Origin: Pararoseburia sp963661325
Lineage (GTDB): Bacteria; Bacillota; Clostridia; Lachnospirales; Lachnospiraceae
Assembly (NCBI GenBank): GCA_963661325.1
Contig: CAVLBP010000048.1
Location: forward strand, 1-17,548
Direction of reading: 5' to 3'
DNA: 17,548 bases
Part shown: one piece after another, positions 7,261-15,303 of the stretch
Layout: the number at the start of each line of letters is the position of its first letter
Numbering within the stretch: position 1 is the stretch's first letter
Made by a program: the position numbers and the translations under genes
Notes under the pieces: model-generated
Told to the model about the DNA's origin: nothing
Databases searched by the model: none
The model's input: the letters and a program-made list of their open reading frames with translations, nothing else

Positions 7261-8253
7261 ATGGAAAAGCGTGTTATTTCAACAGAAGTTCTGACAGAAG
7301 AACGCAGTGTGGAATCCTCCCTCCGTCCGGTCAAACTGGCGGAATATGTAGGGCAGGATCGCATTAAGGATAATTTAAAAGTATATATCGAAGCGGCAAA
7401 GAATCGTGGAGAGGCGCTGGATCATGTGCTTTTCTATGGACCGCCGGGACTGGGTAAGACTACCCTTGCCTGCATCATTGCAAGCGAGATGGGATCCAAT
7501 ATCAAGATCACATCCGGCCCTGCCATTGCAAAGACAGGAGATATGGCATCCATTTTGTCCAACCTGCGCGAGGGGGACGTCTTATTTATTGATGAAATCC
7601 ATCGTCTGAACAAGCAGGTGGAGGAATTTTTATATACCGCCATGGAAGATTATGCCATGGATGTTTTGATTGGCAAAGAAAATTCAGCCAAATCCGTGCG
7701 TATCGAACTGCCGCGCTATACGCTGGTGGGAGCGACGACAAGAGCAGGCCTTTTGTCTGCACCGCTGCGTGACCGTTTTGGTGTGGTACACCATCTGGAA
7801 TACTACAATGCCAAGGAATTGCAGACCATTGTCTTACAGTCAGCATCGAAATTGAATGTCAAGATCGATGAGGAAGGTGCCTACGAATTGGCAAGAAGAT
7901 CCAGAGGAACGCCACGTATTGCCAACCGTTTCTTGCGCCGTGTGCGGGATTTTGCAGAGGTGCGTTATGACGGCGTGGTGACAAAGGAAGTGGCTGCGGC
8001 AGCCCTTGATCTTTTGGATGTAGATTCCATGGGCTTAGACCGCAATGACAGAAGGATCTTAGAGACCATCATCCGCAATTTTTCCGGTGGTCCGGTGGGA
8101 CTTGACACATTGGCTGCTACGATCGGCGAGGATTCAGGAACGATCGAGGACGTGATCGAACCATATCTGGTCATGAACGGACTGATCATGCGAACCCCAA
8201 AAGGACGTGTGGCAACCGACCTGGCATATCAGCAGTTGGGATTGGAAAAATAA
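7261..8253 (+). CDS. ruvB: Holliday junction branch migration ATPase RuvB
   Basis: RuvB is the hexameric AAA+ motor that pulls DNA through the RuvA-bound junction. The 330-residue protein contains the RuvB-specific N-terminus LRPVKLAEYVGQDRIKDNL, Walker A GPPGLGKTT at residues 60-68, and Walker B with FIDEIHR (D111, E112). Sensor 1 is in LVGATTRAGLLSAPLRDRFG, including the arginine-finger region, and the C-terminal winged helix includes GPVGLDTLAATIGED. Length and motif order match the family. It ends the proB–ruvB transcription unit; no hairpin terminator is seen after it, so some readthrough into zapA is possible. Confidence 0.97.
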   Translation: MEKRVISTEVLTEERSVESSLRPVKLAEYVGQDRIKDNLKVYIEAAKNRGEALDHVLFYGPPGLGKTTLACIIASEMGSNIKITSGPAIAKTGDMASILSNLREGDVLFIDEIHRLNKQVEEFLYTAMEDYAMDVLIGKENSAKSVRIELPRYTLVGATTRAGLLSAPLRDRFGVVHHLEYYNAKELQTIVLQSASKLNVKIDEEGAYELARRSRGTPRIANRFLRRVRDFAEVRYDGVVTKEVAAAALDLLDVDSMGLDRNDRRILETIIRNFSGGPVGLDTLAATIGEDSGTIEDVIEPYLVMNGLIMRTPKGRVATDLAYQQLGLEK

Positions 8254-8263
8254 GGGAATAGTC

Positions 8264-8292
8264 TTGTAATTCTAAAAATAACCCGATATAAT
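8264..8292 (+). promoter_or_regulatory. SigA-type promoter for zapA
   Basis: TTGTAA (8264-8269) and TATAAT (8287-8292) are separated by exactly 17 bases in the ruvB–zapA gap, with AGGAGG (8311-8316) about 9 bases before the zapA ATG. Confidence 0.75.
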
Positions 8293-8325
8293 AGATATAT
8301 TGTAGACAGTAGGAGGAAGCGTTTT

Positions 8326-8754
8326 ATGGCTGCGAAAAAAAGCGCGGAAGTCATTATTGATGGTAAGGTATATACCTTAAGTGGATACGAAGAAGAAGAT
8401 TATCTGCAAAAAGTAGGTGCCTACATCAACAATAAAATAAGCGAGTTTAATGAGATGGAGGAGTTCCGTAGATTATCTGCGGATACCCGGAGTACGCTTC
8501 TTGCCCTCAATATTGCAGATGATTATTTTAAGGCAAAGGAATCTGTCGACAAATATCAGATGGATATGGATCAAAAGGAAAAAGAGATCTATGATCTCAA
8601 GCATGACTTGATCGCAGATCAGATCAAGATCGAAAACTACGAGGAAAAGATCAAGGCTTTAGAAGCGGATAAGCAGGAATTGCTGGTCCAGAAGTCCAAG
8701 TTGGAGGCATCACTTGAGGATGCGTTGCTTGGCGATATAGCGGAAGATAAGTAA
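8326..8754 (+). CDS. zapA: Cell division protein ZapA
   Basis: ZapA stabilises and bundles FtsZ filaments at the division ring. The 142-residue protein begins with AEVIIDGKVYTLSGYEEEDY, the conserved ZapA globular head that binds FtsZ. It then has VGAYINNKISEF and the LLALNIADDYFKAKE helix, followed by a long charged coiled coil from about residue 75 to 135 rich in Lys, Glu and Leu heptads. It is longer than the roughly 85-110 residues of many ZapA proteins; the extra length is all in the coiled coil. The gene has its own promoter and terminator, so it is expressed as a separate unit between the ruvAB operon and the cell-wall cluster. Confidence 0.9.
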   Translation: MAAKKSAEVIIDGKVYTLSGYEEEDYLQKVGAYINNKISEFNEMEEFRRLSADTRSTLLALNIADDYFKAKESVDKYQMDMDQKEKEIYDLKHDLIADQIKIENYEEKIKALEADKQELLVQKSKLEASLEDALLGDIAEDK

Positions 8755-8777
8755 GGACAGTGCAAACTGTCCTTTTT
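8755..8777 (+). terminator. Rho-independent terminator after zapA
   Basis: GGACAGT (8755-8761) pairs perfectly with ACTGTCC (8766-8772) across a GCAA tetraloop of the GNRA type and is followed by TTTTT. It begins at the base right after the zapA stop codon. Confidence 0.88.
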
Positions 8778-8778
8778 G

Positions 8779-8784
8779 TATAAT
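8779..8784 (+). promoter_or_regulatory. Possible -10 box for the U32–rodA–pbp unit, overlapping the zapA terminator tail
   Basis: TATAAT starts two bases after the terminator T run. The matching -35 region would fall inside the terminator stem (AGGACA at 8754-8759 with 19 bases of spacing, or GACAGT at 8756-8761 with 17). Neither is strong. The predicted start near 8791 leaves only about 8 bases before the ATG at 8799. The alternative is leaky readthrough from zapA. Confidence 0.35.
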
Positions 8785-8798
8785 AGAAAAGAGGATGT

Positions 8799-11018
8799 AT
8801 GAGAGAAAAAGAACTGGAACTATTGTCTCCGGCGGGGAATATAGAGATTTTTAAAAGTTCCATTGATGCGGGGGCAGACGCCGTTTATTTTGGCGGTGAT
8901 CTCTTTGGTGCCAGAGCCTATGCAAAGAATTTCAGTAAAGAGGAAGGCGCAGAGGCTATCCGCTACGCCCATCTGTATAGCAGGAAGGCATATCTGACCG
9001 TCAATACTCTTTTAAAAAATCTCGAGATCGAGCGGGATTTATACAAGTATATACGTGCCTATTACGAGGCTGGTCTGGATGCTGTCATTGTACAGGATAT
9101 GGGCGTTTTTTCCATGATCCGCACTTATTTTCCGGATTTGGATCTTCATGCCAGTACACAGATGACACTTGCAGGAGCAGACGGAGCCGCCCTTTTACAA
9201 AAGCAGGGTGCCAGCCGTATCGTTACCTCACGAGAGTTGTCTATTGCGGAGATCGCAGAGATCTATCAAAAGACCGGGATAGAGATCGAGACCTTTATCC
9301 ATGGAGCACTCTGTGTCTGCTATTCGGGACAGTGTCTGATGAGCAGTATGCTGGGCGGACGCAGTGGCAATCGCGGACGCTGTGCACAGCCGTGCCGTCT
9401 GCCTTATGATCTGCTGGATGAGCATGGACAAAAATGCAGCATGCCGGGGCAGTATCTGCTCAGCCCAAAAGACCTCTGTGGCATAGATTATATCAAGGCA
9501 TTGGCAGAGGCGGGCGTCTATTCCTTTAAGATCGAAGGTCGTATGAAACAAAAGGAATATGCAACAGGCGTGGTTAGTTTATACCGCAAATATATGGATG
9601 CCTATCTGGAGGGCAGGGATACGCCTGTAAATAAGACAGACCGCCAGCGGATCTTTGATCTGGGTAATCGCAAGGGCTTTACCCATGCCTATTTTACCAG
9701 GCAAAATGACCCGGATATGATCACCTACACCAAGCCGTCCCATGAGAAGGCAGACCTTGCAGCCACGGAGTTTGTAGCAGAAAAGTTGGGTATATCCGGC
9801 AAGTGTTACTTACAGATTGGCAGTCCTGCCAGACTCTGTGTGTCATATCAGGATGGAAAACGTGCGGCAAGTGTGGAAGTCTTTGGTCATGTGGTAGAGA
9901 CTGCCGGGAAATCGCCGATCACAGAGGAGCAGGTTGAGGTAAAACTGAAAAAGACAGGGAATACGCCATTTAATTTTTTGGAGTTGGAGATTACTTTGGA
10001 TCCGGGTGCCTTTTTCCCGATGGGGCATATCAATGAAATGCGAAGAAATGCTTTGGATGCCTTGCAGGAAAAAATAGAACAAGGTGCAGGCAGGAGAGAG
10101 CCAGCACTGCCGTTTGAAAAGTTGGAAATGGAGGAAAGGGGACAAAAGGTGGATGCTTTGCAGCATCTTCTCGTCACCTGTCAGACCAAAGATCAGTATG
10201 CGATTGCTTTAGAGACTGACTTTGTCGCGCAGATCGGACTGCCACTTTCCATCCTTTTATGGGAGCAGGATAAGAGAGTATCAAAAGAGACACGCCTTAC
10301 AAAAGTAACAAAGATCTGTGAGCGTGCTCATGCGAAGCAAAAGAAGATCTATCTGCTAATGCCTGCGATCTGTCGCAAAAAGGAGACGGATCTTTTGCGG
10401 GCTTGGGATTTTCTTTTTGATAAAGCCTATTTTGATGGCGTGATCGCAACATCTTATGACGGACTGGGATTTTTGGAAAGCATTTCCTATTCCAAAGACC
10501 GCGTGATCTTAGACCACAGGCTCTATACGTTTTCTGACCGGAGCCAGCAGGCTTTTGCACAGATGGGCTATCCCTGCAATACCGCACCTTTAGAACTCAA
10601 TGCCAAAGAACTGCACCACCGCTATAATGCGGCATCCTATATGCCGATCTATGGCAGGATGCCGCTCATGATCACGGCAAACTGTCAGAATGCAAATGCC
10701 GGAGGCTGTGATCATAGACCGAGGACATATTATCTGCAAGACCGTTATAAAGAGAGATTTCCGGTTAAAAACTGCTGTGCTTTTTGTTATAATGAGATAT
10801 ACAATAGCAAGATCTATCAGATCTTTTCTGAGAATGAAAGTTTAAAAGGCTTGGGCTTTTTCGGATATCGCATGGACTTTTCTTTTGAGACAAAAGAGGA
10901 GATGAAGCAGGTCTTAGCGCGATATGAGAATGCCTTTTACTATAAAGGTTTCGGCACAGAGGATGCCGGAGACGGTGGTAATTATACCAAAGGCCATTTT
11001 AAACGAGGAGTAGAATAA
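8799..11018 (+). CDS. U32 family peptidase (RlhA/YdcP-like, with DUF3656 region)
   Basis: This 739-residue cytoplasmic protein begins ELELLSPAGNIEIFKSSIDA and GADAVYFGG, the U32 N-terminal TIM-barrel signature. The family signature E-x-F-x2-G-A-L-C-x4-G-x-C-x-x-S lies at about residues 164-182, followed by the cysteine-bearing GGRSGNRGRCAQPCR. The length and a large C-terminal half resemble E. coli RlhA/YdcP (653 residues), which is required for hydroxylation of 23S rRNA C2501, so RNA modification is more likely than proteolysis; this is inference. Near the C-terminus a second cysteine group (ANCQNANAGGCD and VKNCCAFCYNE) may bind metal or Fe–S, as shown for UbiU/UbiV in this superfamily. GAGG (8791-8794) precedes the ATG. 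The TAA overlaps the next ATG by one base. Confidence 0.88.
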   Translation: MREKELELLSPAGNIEIFKSSIDAGADAVYFGGDLFGARAYAKNFSKEEGAEAIRYAHLYSRKAYLTVNTLLKNLEIERDLYKYIRAYYEAGLDAVIVQDMGVFSMIRTYFPDLDLHASTQMTLAGADGAALLQKQGASRIVTSRELSIAEIAEIYQKTGIEIETFIHGALCVCYSGQCLMSSMLGGRSGNRGRCAQPCRLPYDLLDEHGQKCSMPGQYLLSPKDLCGIDYIKALAEAGVYSFKIEGRMKQKEYATGVVSLYRKYMDAYLEGRDTPVNKTDRQRIFDLGNRKGFTHAYFTRQNDPDMITYTKPSHEKADLAATEFVAEKLGISGKCYLQIGSPARLCVSYQDGKRAASVEVFGHVVETAGKSPITEEQVEVKLKKTGNTPFNFLELEITLDPGAFFPMGHINEMRRNALDALQEKIEQGAGRREPALPFEKLEMEERGQKVDALQHLLVTCQTKDQYAIALETDFVAQIGLPLSILLWEQDKRVSKETRLTKVTKICERAHAKQKKIYLLMPAICRKKETDLLRAWDFLFDKAYFDGVIATSYDGLGFLESISYSKDRVILDHRLYTFSDRSQQAFAQMGYPCNTAPLELNAKELHHRYNAASYMPIYGRMPLMITANCQNANAGGCDHRPRTYYLQDRYKERFPVKNCCAFCYNEIYNSKIYQIFSENESLKGLGFFGYRMDFSFETKEEMKQVLARYENAFYYKGFGTEDAGDGGNYTKGHFKRGVE

Positions 11019-12367
11019 TGGTTCATTTGATTGTATCAATAAGTCGCTTTTCTATGCTTTTTATGATAGCGATCTATACCTATTATTGTTTTGCGACACT
11101 GAAAAAGAACATTTCAGAGCGCAGACAGACAAGACTTTACAAAAAACAGACGACCCTTATGTATGGGCTTTTGATCAATGCCAATCTGGTCTTGTATCTG
11201 GTCATGCAGGATATCCGTATCTTGGGGCTTTGCCTGTGTGAGATCCTCTTGTTTGCCATCACACTTTTGATCTATCAGAAGATCTATGCCCATGCTTCCA
11301 AGGCACTGGTAAATAATATGTGTATGCTGCTGGCAATCAGTTTTTTGATTCTGACAAGGCTGGATATCGATAAGGCAATCAAGCAGTTTGCCTTTGCCGG
11401 AGCAGCCGTCGTTATCACTTGCTTTGTGCCAATCCTGGTTGCCAAGTTAAAGGTCTGGGATAAACTGGGCTTTTTATACGGTTTGATCGGTATCGGCGGA
11501 CTTGCCTTTGTCTGTGTGGCGGCATCGACGACTTATGGGGCAAAACTCAGTATCAGTATCGGACCGGTCGTTTTACAGCCATCGGAGTTTATCAAGATCC
11601 TATTTATCTTTTTCTCCGCATGTATGCTTTACAAATCGACGGAATTTCATCATGTGGTAAAGGTAACGATCATAGCGGCACTGCATGTCTTGATCCTGGT
11701 GGCATCGCGTGATCTGGGTGGAGCCTTGATCTATCTGGTCACCTATCTGGTCATGCTCTATGTGGCTAGCCGAAAGCCAATCTATATGATTTTAGGACTT
11801 GGATCCGGGGCATTAGCCTCTGTTGTGGCATATCATTTGTTTGCCCATGTCAGAGACCGTGTGATCGCCTGGAAAGATCCTTTGAGCGTAATCGATGACC
11901 AGGGCTATCAGATCTCACAGTCCCTTTTTGCCATCGGTTCCGGCGGTTGGTTTGGTGTCGGTCTGGGGCAGGGCATGCCGGACAAGATTCCGGTCGTAAA
12001 GACAGACTTTGTCTTTTCTGCGATCGCTGAGGAATTTGGCGTGGTGTTTGCTATTTGTATCATCTTTATCTGCATTTCCTGTTTTCTTATGTTTTTTAAC
12101 ATTTCCATGCAGGTAAAGGACATCTTTTATAAATTGATCGCACTGGGGATCGGTACTTTGTATGGAACGCAGGTATTTTTGGCACTGGGTGGCGTGACAA
12201 AGTTTATTCCGTCTACGGGAGTTACCCTGCCACTGGTAAGTTATGGCGGCAGTTCCCTGCTCAGCACGATCATATTATTTGCGATTATTCAGGGCTTGTA
12301 TGTAATGCAGGTGGATGAAGGAGATTCTGATGAAAGAATGGAACGCGCACGAAAGAAACGAAGATAA
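11018..12367 (+). CDS. FtsW/RodA/SpoVE-family peptidoglycan glycosyltransferase
   Basis: This SEDS protein polymerises lipid II glycan strands and works with a class B PBP. The 449-residue product has about 10-12 membrane segments. Recognisable SEDS blocks are LQPSEFIKI, ASRDLGGALIYLVTYLVMLY, DDQGYQISQSLFAIGSGGWF, then GLGQGMP, the conserved acidic residue D330 in KTDFVFSAIAEEFG, and the C-terminal LPLVSYGGSSLLSTI. An N-terminal extension with two or three extra membrane helices before the SEDS core makes it longer than the roughly 380-residue RodA of rods. The gene is partnered with the overlapping PBP, so it is probably the cognate RodA-like synthase; FtsW or SpoVE cannot be excluded from sequence alone. 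Confidence 0.92.
   Translation: MVHLIVSISRFSMLFMIAIYTYYCFATLKKNISERRQTRLYKKQTTLMYGLLINANLVLYLVMQDIRILGLCLCEILLFAITLLIYQKIYAHASKALVNNMCMLLAISFLILTRLDIDKAIKQFAFAGAAVVITCFVPILVAKLKVWDKLGFLYGLIGIGGLAFVCVAASTTYGAKLSISIGPVVLQPSEFIKILFIFFSACMLYKSTEFHHVVKVTIIAALHVLILVASRDLGGALIYLVTYLVMLYVASRKPIYMILGLGSGALASVVAYHLFAHVRDRVIAWKDPLSVIDDQGYQISQSLFAIGSGGWFGVGLGQGMPDKIPVVKTDFVFSAIAEEFGVVFAICIIFICISCFLMFFNISMQVKDIFYKLIALGIGTLYGTQVFLALGGVTKFIPSTGVTLPLVSYGGSSLLSTIILFAIIQGLYVMQVDEGDSDERMERARKKRR
12318..12323 (+). promoter_or_regulatory. Ribosome binding site deciding the PBP start, inside rodA-like gene
   Basis: AAGGAG lies 6 bases before ATG 12330 and follows directly on the alternative ATG at 12315, so the internal start at 12330 is favoured. 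Confidence 0.7.
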
Positions 12368-13922
12368 AGAAGTTGAGATCCTAGATTTTAATGATTCTCA
12401 TAAAAGAAAGCGCAGAGATAAAACAAAGACAAGTGCAAAAGGGGCAAGATACGAGCAGACGCGCCAGACGCAGACGCCGAGAAAGACAAAGAATGAGCGA
12501 AAGACGACAACGCGCAACAAGGAATATGCGATCGTCACCTATGTCTTTCTGGCACTCTTTATCTGCATGACGGGCTGGATCATTTATTTTATGCAGTTTA
12601 AAAGCGAGGATTTTATCAATAACTCCTACAATGCGAGACTGGCAAAACTTTCTGATTATACCGTGCGGGGCGATATCCTGGCAAATGACGGTACGGTGCT
12701 TGCTACAACAAATGTGGATGAAGCGGGCAATGAGACGCGCAATTATCCTTATGGCAGTGTCTTTGCCCATGCTGTTGGCTACTCGGTCAATGGTATGTCC
12801 GGGGTGGAACTGGATGCTAACTATAATCTGCTCCGTTCCAATGCCTTTATCTTGACCCGTATTTTTAACGAGATCCGCGACCAGAAGAATCCGGGGGATG
12901 ATGTTGTTACAACGCTGGATGTATCCTTACAGCAGGCGTGTTATGATGCCATGGGTTCCCAGGATGGCGCGGCGATCGTCATTGATCCTGCGACAGGAAA
13001 GATCCTTGCCATGGTCTCCAAACCGGACTATGATCCCAATACCATCGCACAGAACTGGGATTCTTATGTGGCGGCAGACTCTGATTCTACGGTGCTTTTA
13101 AACCGTGCAACACAGGGCTTGTATGCACCGGGATCGACCTTTAAGATCTTTACCTTGCTTTCTTATTTAAAGCAGGGCAATGATCCGAATGCATTTTCCT
13201 ATGATTGTAACGGTACTTTTGAATACAACAATTATGCTATGCATTGCTACAATAATAAGGCACATGGCAGTGAGAACCTCATGGATGCTTTTGGAAATTC
13301 CTGCAACTGTGCTTTTTCCAATATCGGGCTGTCCCTGGATCTGGATGCTTATCATAAGTTGTGCCAGAAGATGCTCTTTAACCAGGACTTGCCGACTGCT
13401 TTAAAAAATACCGCCGTCAGCAAGATGACCTTGGAAGATGGAGCCTCCTCTTCTTTGATCATGCAGACCGCCATCGGACAGGGCGAGACCATGGTTTCAC
13501 CGCTTCATATGGCAATGGTCGCCAGCGCGATCGCAAATAACGGTACTTTGATGGAGCCATATATCATCGATCATACACAAAATGAGAGCGGAACGATCGT
13601 CAAGCAGTTTGATGCGACTTCTTACGGCGAACTTTTGTCATCTTCGGATGCTGCGACTTTGCAGGAATATATGCGTTTTGTTGTCACGAACGGAACCGGT
13701 AGTGTCTTAAACAGTGATCTGTATGAAGCATACGGAAAGACGGGAACAGCAGAATTTTCATCCAACAAAAATGAGGATCACTCCTGGTTTGTAGGCTTTG
13801 CCAAGAATGCGGAGGGCAAGCAGACCGTCGTGGCTGTTGTCATGGAAGGTGTGGAATCCGGCGGACATTATGCCGTTCCTGCCACCAAGAAGATCTTTGA
13901 TGCTTATTTTGGCACATATTAG
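12330..13922 (+). CDS. Class B penicillin-binding protein (PBP2/PbpA-type transpeptidase)
   Basis: This is a D,D-transpeptidase that cross-links peptidoglycan outside the membrane. The 530-residue product has a charged, Lys/Arg/Thr-rich cytoplasmic tail of about 65 residues, then one membrane helix (YAIVTYVFLALFICMTGWII). A short pedestal starts near YTVRGDILANDGTVLATT. The transpeptidase motifs are SxxK (S269 in GSTFKIF), SxN (S324-C-N326) and KTG (470-472 in YGKTGTAEF). It is compact, lacking the large dimerisation domain of FtsI, and resembles the actinobacterial PbpA type that also pairs with rodA. The start overlaps the RodA-like gene by 38 bases, suggesting coupled translation and fixed stoichiometry. 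The first-named in-frame ATG at 12315 would add five residues. No terminator is visible in the 46 bases before the assembly gap. Confidence 0.92.
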   Translation: MKEWNAHERNEDKEVEILDFNDSHKRKRRDKTKTSAKGARYEQTRQTQTPRKTKNERKTTTRNKEYAIVTYVFLALFICMTGWIIYFMQFKSEDFINNSYNARLAKLSDYTVRGDILANDGTVLATTNVDEAGNETRNYPYGSVFAHAVGYSVNGMSGVELDANYNLLRSNAFILTRIFNEIRDQKNPGDDVVTTLDVSLQQACYDAMGSQDGAAIVIDPATGKILAMVSKPDYDPNTIAQNWDSYVAADSDSTVLLNRATQGLYAPGSTFKIFTLLSYLKQGNDPNAFSYDCNGTFEYNNYAMHCYNNKAHGSENLMDAFGNSCNCAFSNIGLSLDLDAYHKLCQKMLFNQDLPTALKNTAVSKMTLEDGASSSLIMQTAIGQGETMVSPLHMAMVASAIANNGTLMEPYIIDHTQNESGTIVKQFDATSYGELLSSSDAATLQEYMRFVVTNGTGSVLNSDLYEAYGKTGTAEFSSNKNEDHSWFVGFAKNAEGKQTVVAVVMEGVESGGHYAVPATKKIFDAYFGTY

Positions 13923-13968
13923 AAATGAAACCGGTAAATACTGGACAAATGGGTAATACTATATGAGA

Positions 13969-13978
13969 NNNNNNNNNN
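13969..13978. other. Assembly gap (10 N) with an 8-base repeat on both sides
   Basis: Ten N bases interrupt the sequence. The 8 bases before the gap (13961-13968, ATATGAGA) are identical to the 8 after it (13979-13986). This is what a scaffolder leaves when two contig ends overlap slightly, so the true sequence may be continuous with nothing missing. Promoter and ribosome binding site of the next gene cannot be judged reliably here. Confidence 0.95.
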
Positions 13979-13980
13979 AT

Positions 13981-14313
13981 ATGAGATGGTACAAGGATTT
14001 ATATGTCAGTGAAAATATCACAGGAAGTCTAAAGTATATACAGTTTATGGTCGATCATGGCTTGCAGGTCAGACCCTTATATCTGATCGTCCTGTCTGAG
14101 ATCAGTGACGGACAATTAGAGATCATTCCGGTTGCGACCCTAAAGATCCCACTTTTTCGCCATAAGTCTTATGATATCATTGGCGTGGCAAAGGGCTATT
14201 ACCATGCAAGAAGTCTGGTAGAACGGATTTATGGGGATGTGTACAGTCAGACCGGAGACTGTCAGGTGAAAGCCTATTTCCGGCAGAAATTTGAGAAAGA
14301 GGAGCGTGCGTAG
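13981..14313 (+). CDS. Small protein of unknown function upstream of ytfI-like gene
   Basis: This 110-residue protein starts MRWYKDLYVSENI. I do not recognise a family. It contains a mixed beta/hydrophobic segment (LYLIVLSEISDGQLEIIPVA), then KIPLFRHKSYDIIGVAKGYY and a charged helical C-terminus ending KFEKEERA; no signal peptide or membrane segment is evident. The start lies just after the N gap. If the gap is collapsed on its 8-base repeat, an in-frame TAA occurs 9 bases before this ATG, so it remains the natural start, with only a weak upstream GGG as ribosome binding site. The next gene's ATG follows its stop codon immediately, so the two are co-translated. Context with ytfI/ytfJ-type genes suggests a role around spores or envelope, but this is only positional. 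Confidence 0.75.
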   Translation: MRWYKDLYVSENITGSLKYIQFMVDHGLQVRPLYLIVLSEISDGQLEIIPVATLKIPLFRHKSYDIIGVAKGYYHARSLVERIYGDVYSQTGDCQVKAYFRQKFEKEERA

Positions 14314-15264
14314 ATGGGTGTAATAACAGTTATTCTATCCATTTTAAAAGTGATCGGCATCATTCTTCTTGTCATACTTGGGCTGATCTTAGCCATCCTT
14401 TTATATCTTTTATTTTTGCCATTTCATTATGAACTATCCGGTAGTCATAGTATAGAGGAGGGCTGGGATGGGCAGGTCTATTTCGCCGGATTTATGCATT
14501 TCTGGCAGTTGCGATTTGCCCGGTTTGCAGAAGACTACGAATTGTGGATCTTTGCTTTCTGGGGGAAGTTGCAGATTTATCCTTGGAAGAAAAAAAATAA
14601 GACTGTTTCAGAAGATGAGACGGATGCAGAGGATTTTGCCGAGGATATGCCAGCGGAAGAAACTCTGGATGAGGATGATATAGCGGACATCTTGGAAGAT
14701 AAGACGGTATCGAAAGCAGATGTAAAACGCATGGCAGAGTCAAGCAAGACGGCATCTGCGACAAAGACGACATCTGCTAAGGCAGATAATGAGTCCGCGG
14801 AGGATGCCAAAAATCAGGCAGGGACGCAGGAAAAACAGACGAAAAAGACGGCTGCAAAGAAGAAGGAAAAGTCAAAGAAAAAGCCGCAGTCAAAAAATAG
14901 CGGTCTGAAAGAAAAATGGCAGACATTTCATAAAAATGTGACGGATGAGCATAATAAGAATGCCGTATTCTTTCTGCTGCAAAAAGCACTCTGGATCTTA
15001 GGGCGCGTCAAGCCGACGATCATGGAAGCGGATGTCGATTTTTCACTGGGAGATCCGGCATTGACCGGCGGGGCGACCGGAGTCATCAGCCTTTGCCCGG
15101 TATGTTATGGGAAAAAATGTCGCATCATTCCGGATTTTGAAAGCGATGAGCCATATCTTCTAGGCAGTATTTCCTTAAAGGGAATTGTATTTTTATGGCA
15201 TTTCGTTTATCTTATAGTTAGCGTATATTTTAATAAAGATTGTAAAAAATTATTTCATTTATAA
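14314..15264 (+). CDS. DUF2953 family membrane protein (YtfI-like)
   Basis: This 316-residue protein starts with a strong membrane anchor (residues about 5-35, VIGIILLVILGLILAILLYL). A beta-type domain follows (LSGSHSIEEGWDGQVYFAGF), and the C-terminal DUF2953 signature region contains ADVDFSLGDPALTGGATGVI, then RIIPDFESDEPYLLGSISLKG and a final hydrophobic segment. Between them, about residues 92-205 form a low-complexity insert, first strongly acidic (Glu/Asp), then Ala/Lys/Ser/Thr-rich and very basic. It is probably disordered. DUF2953 members occur next to ytfJ in B. subtilis (ytfI–ytfJ), as here, so a sporulation-linked role is inferred. GAGGAG precedes the ATG, which directly abuts the upstream stop codon. 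Confidence 0.85.
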   Translation: MGVITVILSILKVIGIILLVILGLILAILLYLLFLPFHYELSGSHSIEEGWDGQVYFAGFMHFWQLRFARFAEDYELWIFAFWGKLQIYPWKKKNKTVSEDETDAEDFAEDMPAEETLDEDDIADILEDKTVSKADVKRMAESSKTASATKTTSAKADNESAEDAKNQAGTQEKQTKKTAAKKKEKSKKKPQSKNSGLKEKWQTFHKNVTDEHNKNAVFFLLQKALWILGRVKPTIMEADVDFSLGDPALTGGATGVISLCPVCYGKKCRIIPDFESDEPYLLGSISLKGIVFLWHFVYLIVSVYFNKDCKKLFHL

Positions 15265-15303
15265 AGAAGCACAGGGATGCAGAGATCATAAAGGAGAAGT
15301 AAT

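Noticed and set aside
10297..10587. Minus-strand and other-frame ORFs inside the U32, miaB, ruvB and PBP genes
   Set aside because: They are shadows of well-supported genes, lacking ribosome binding sites and domain patterns.
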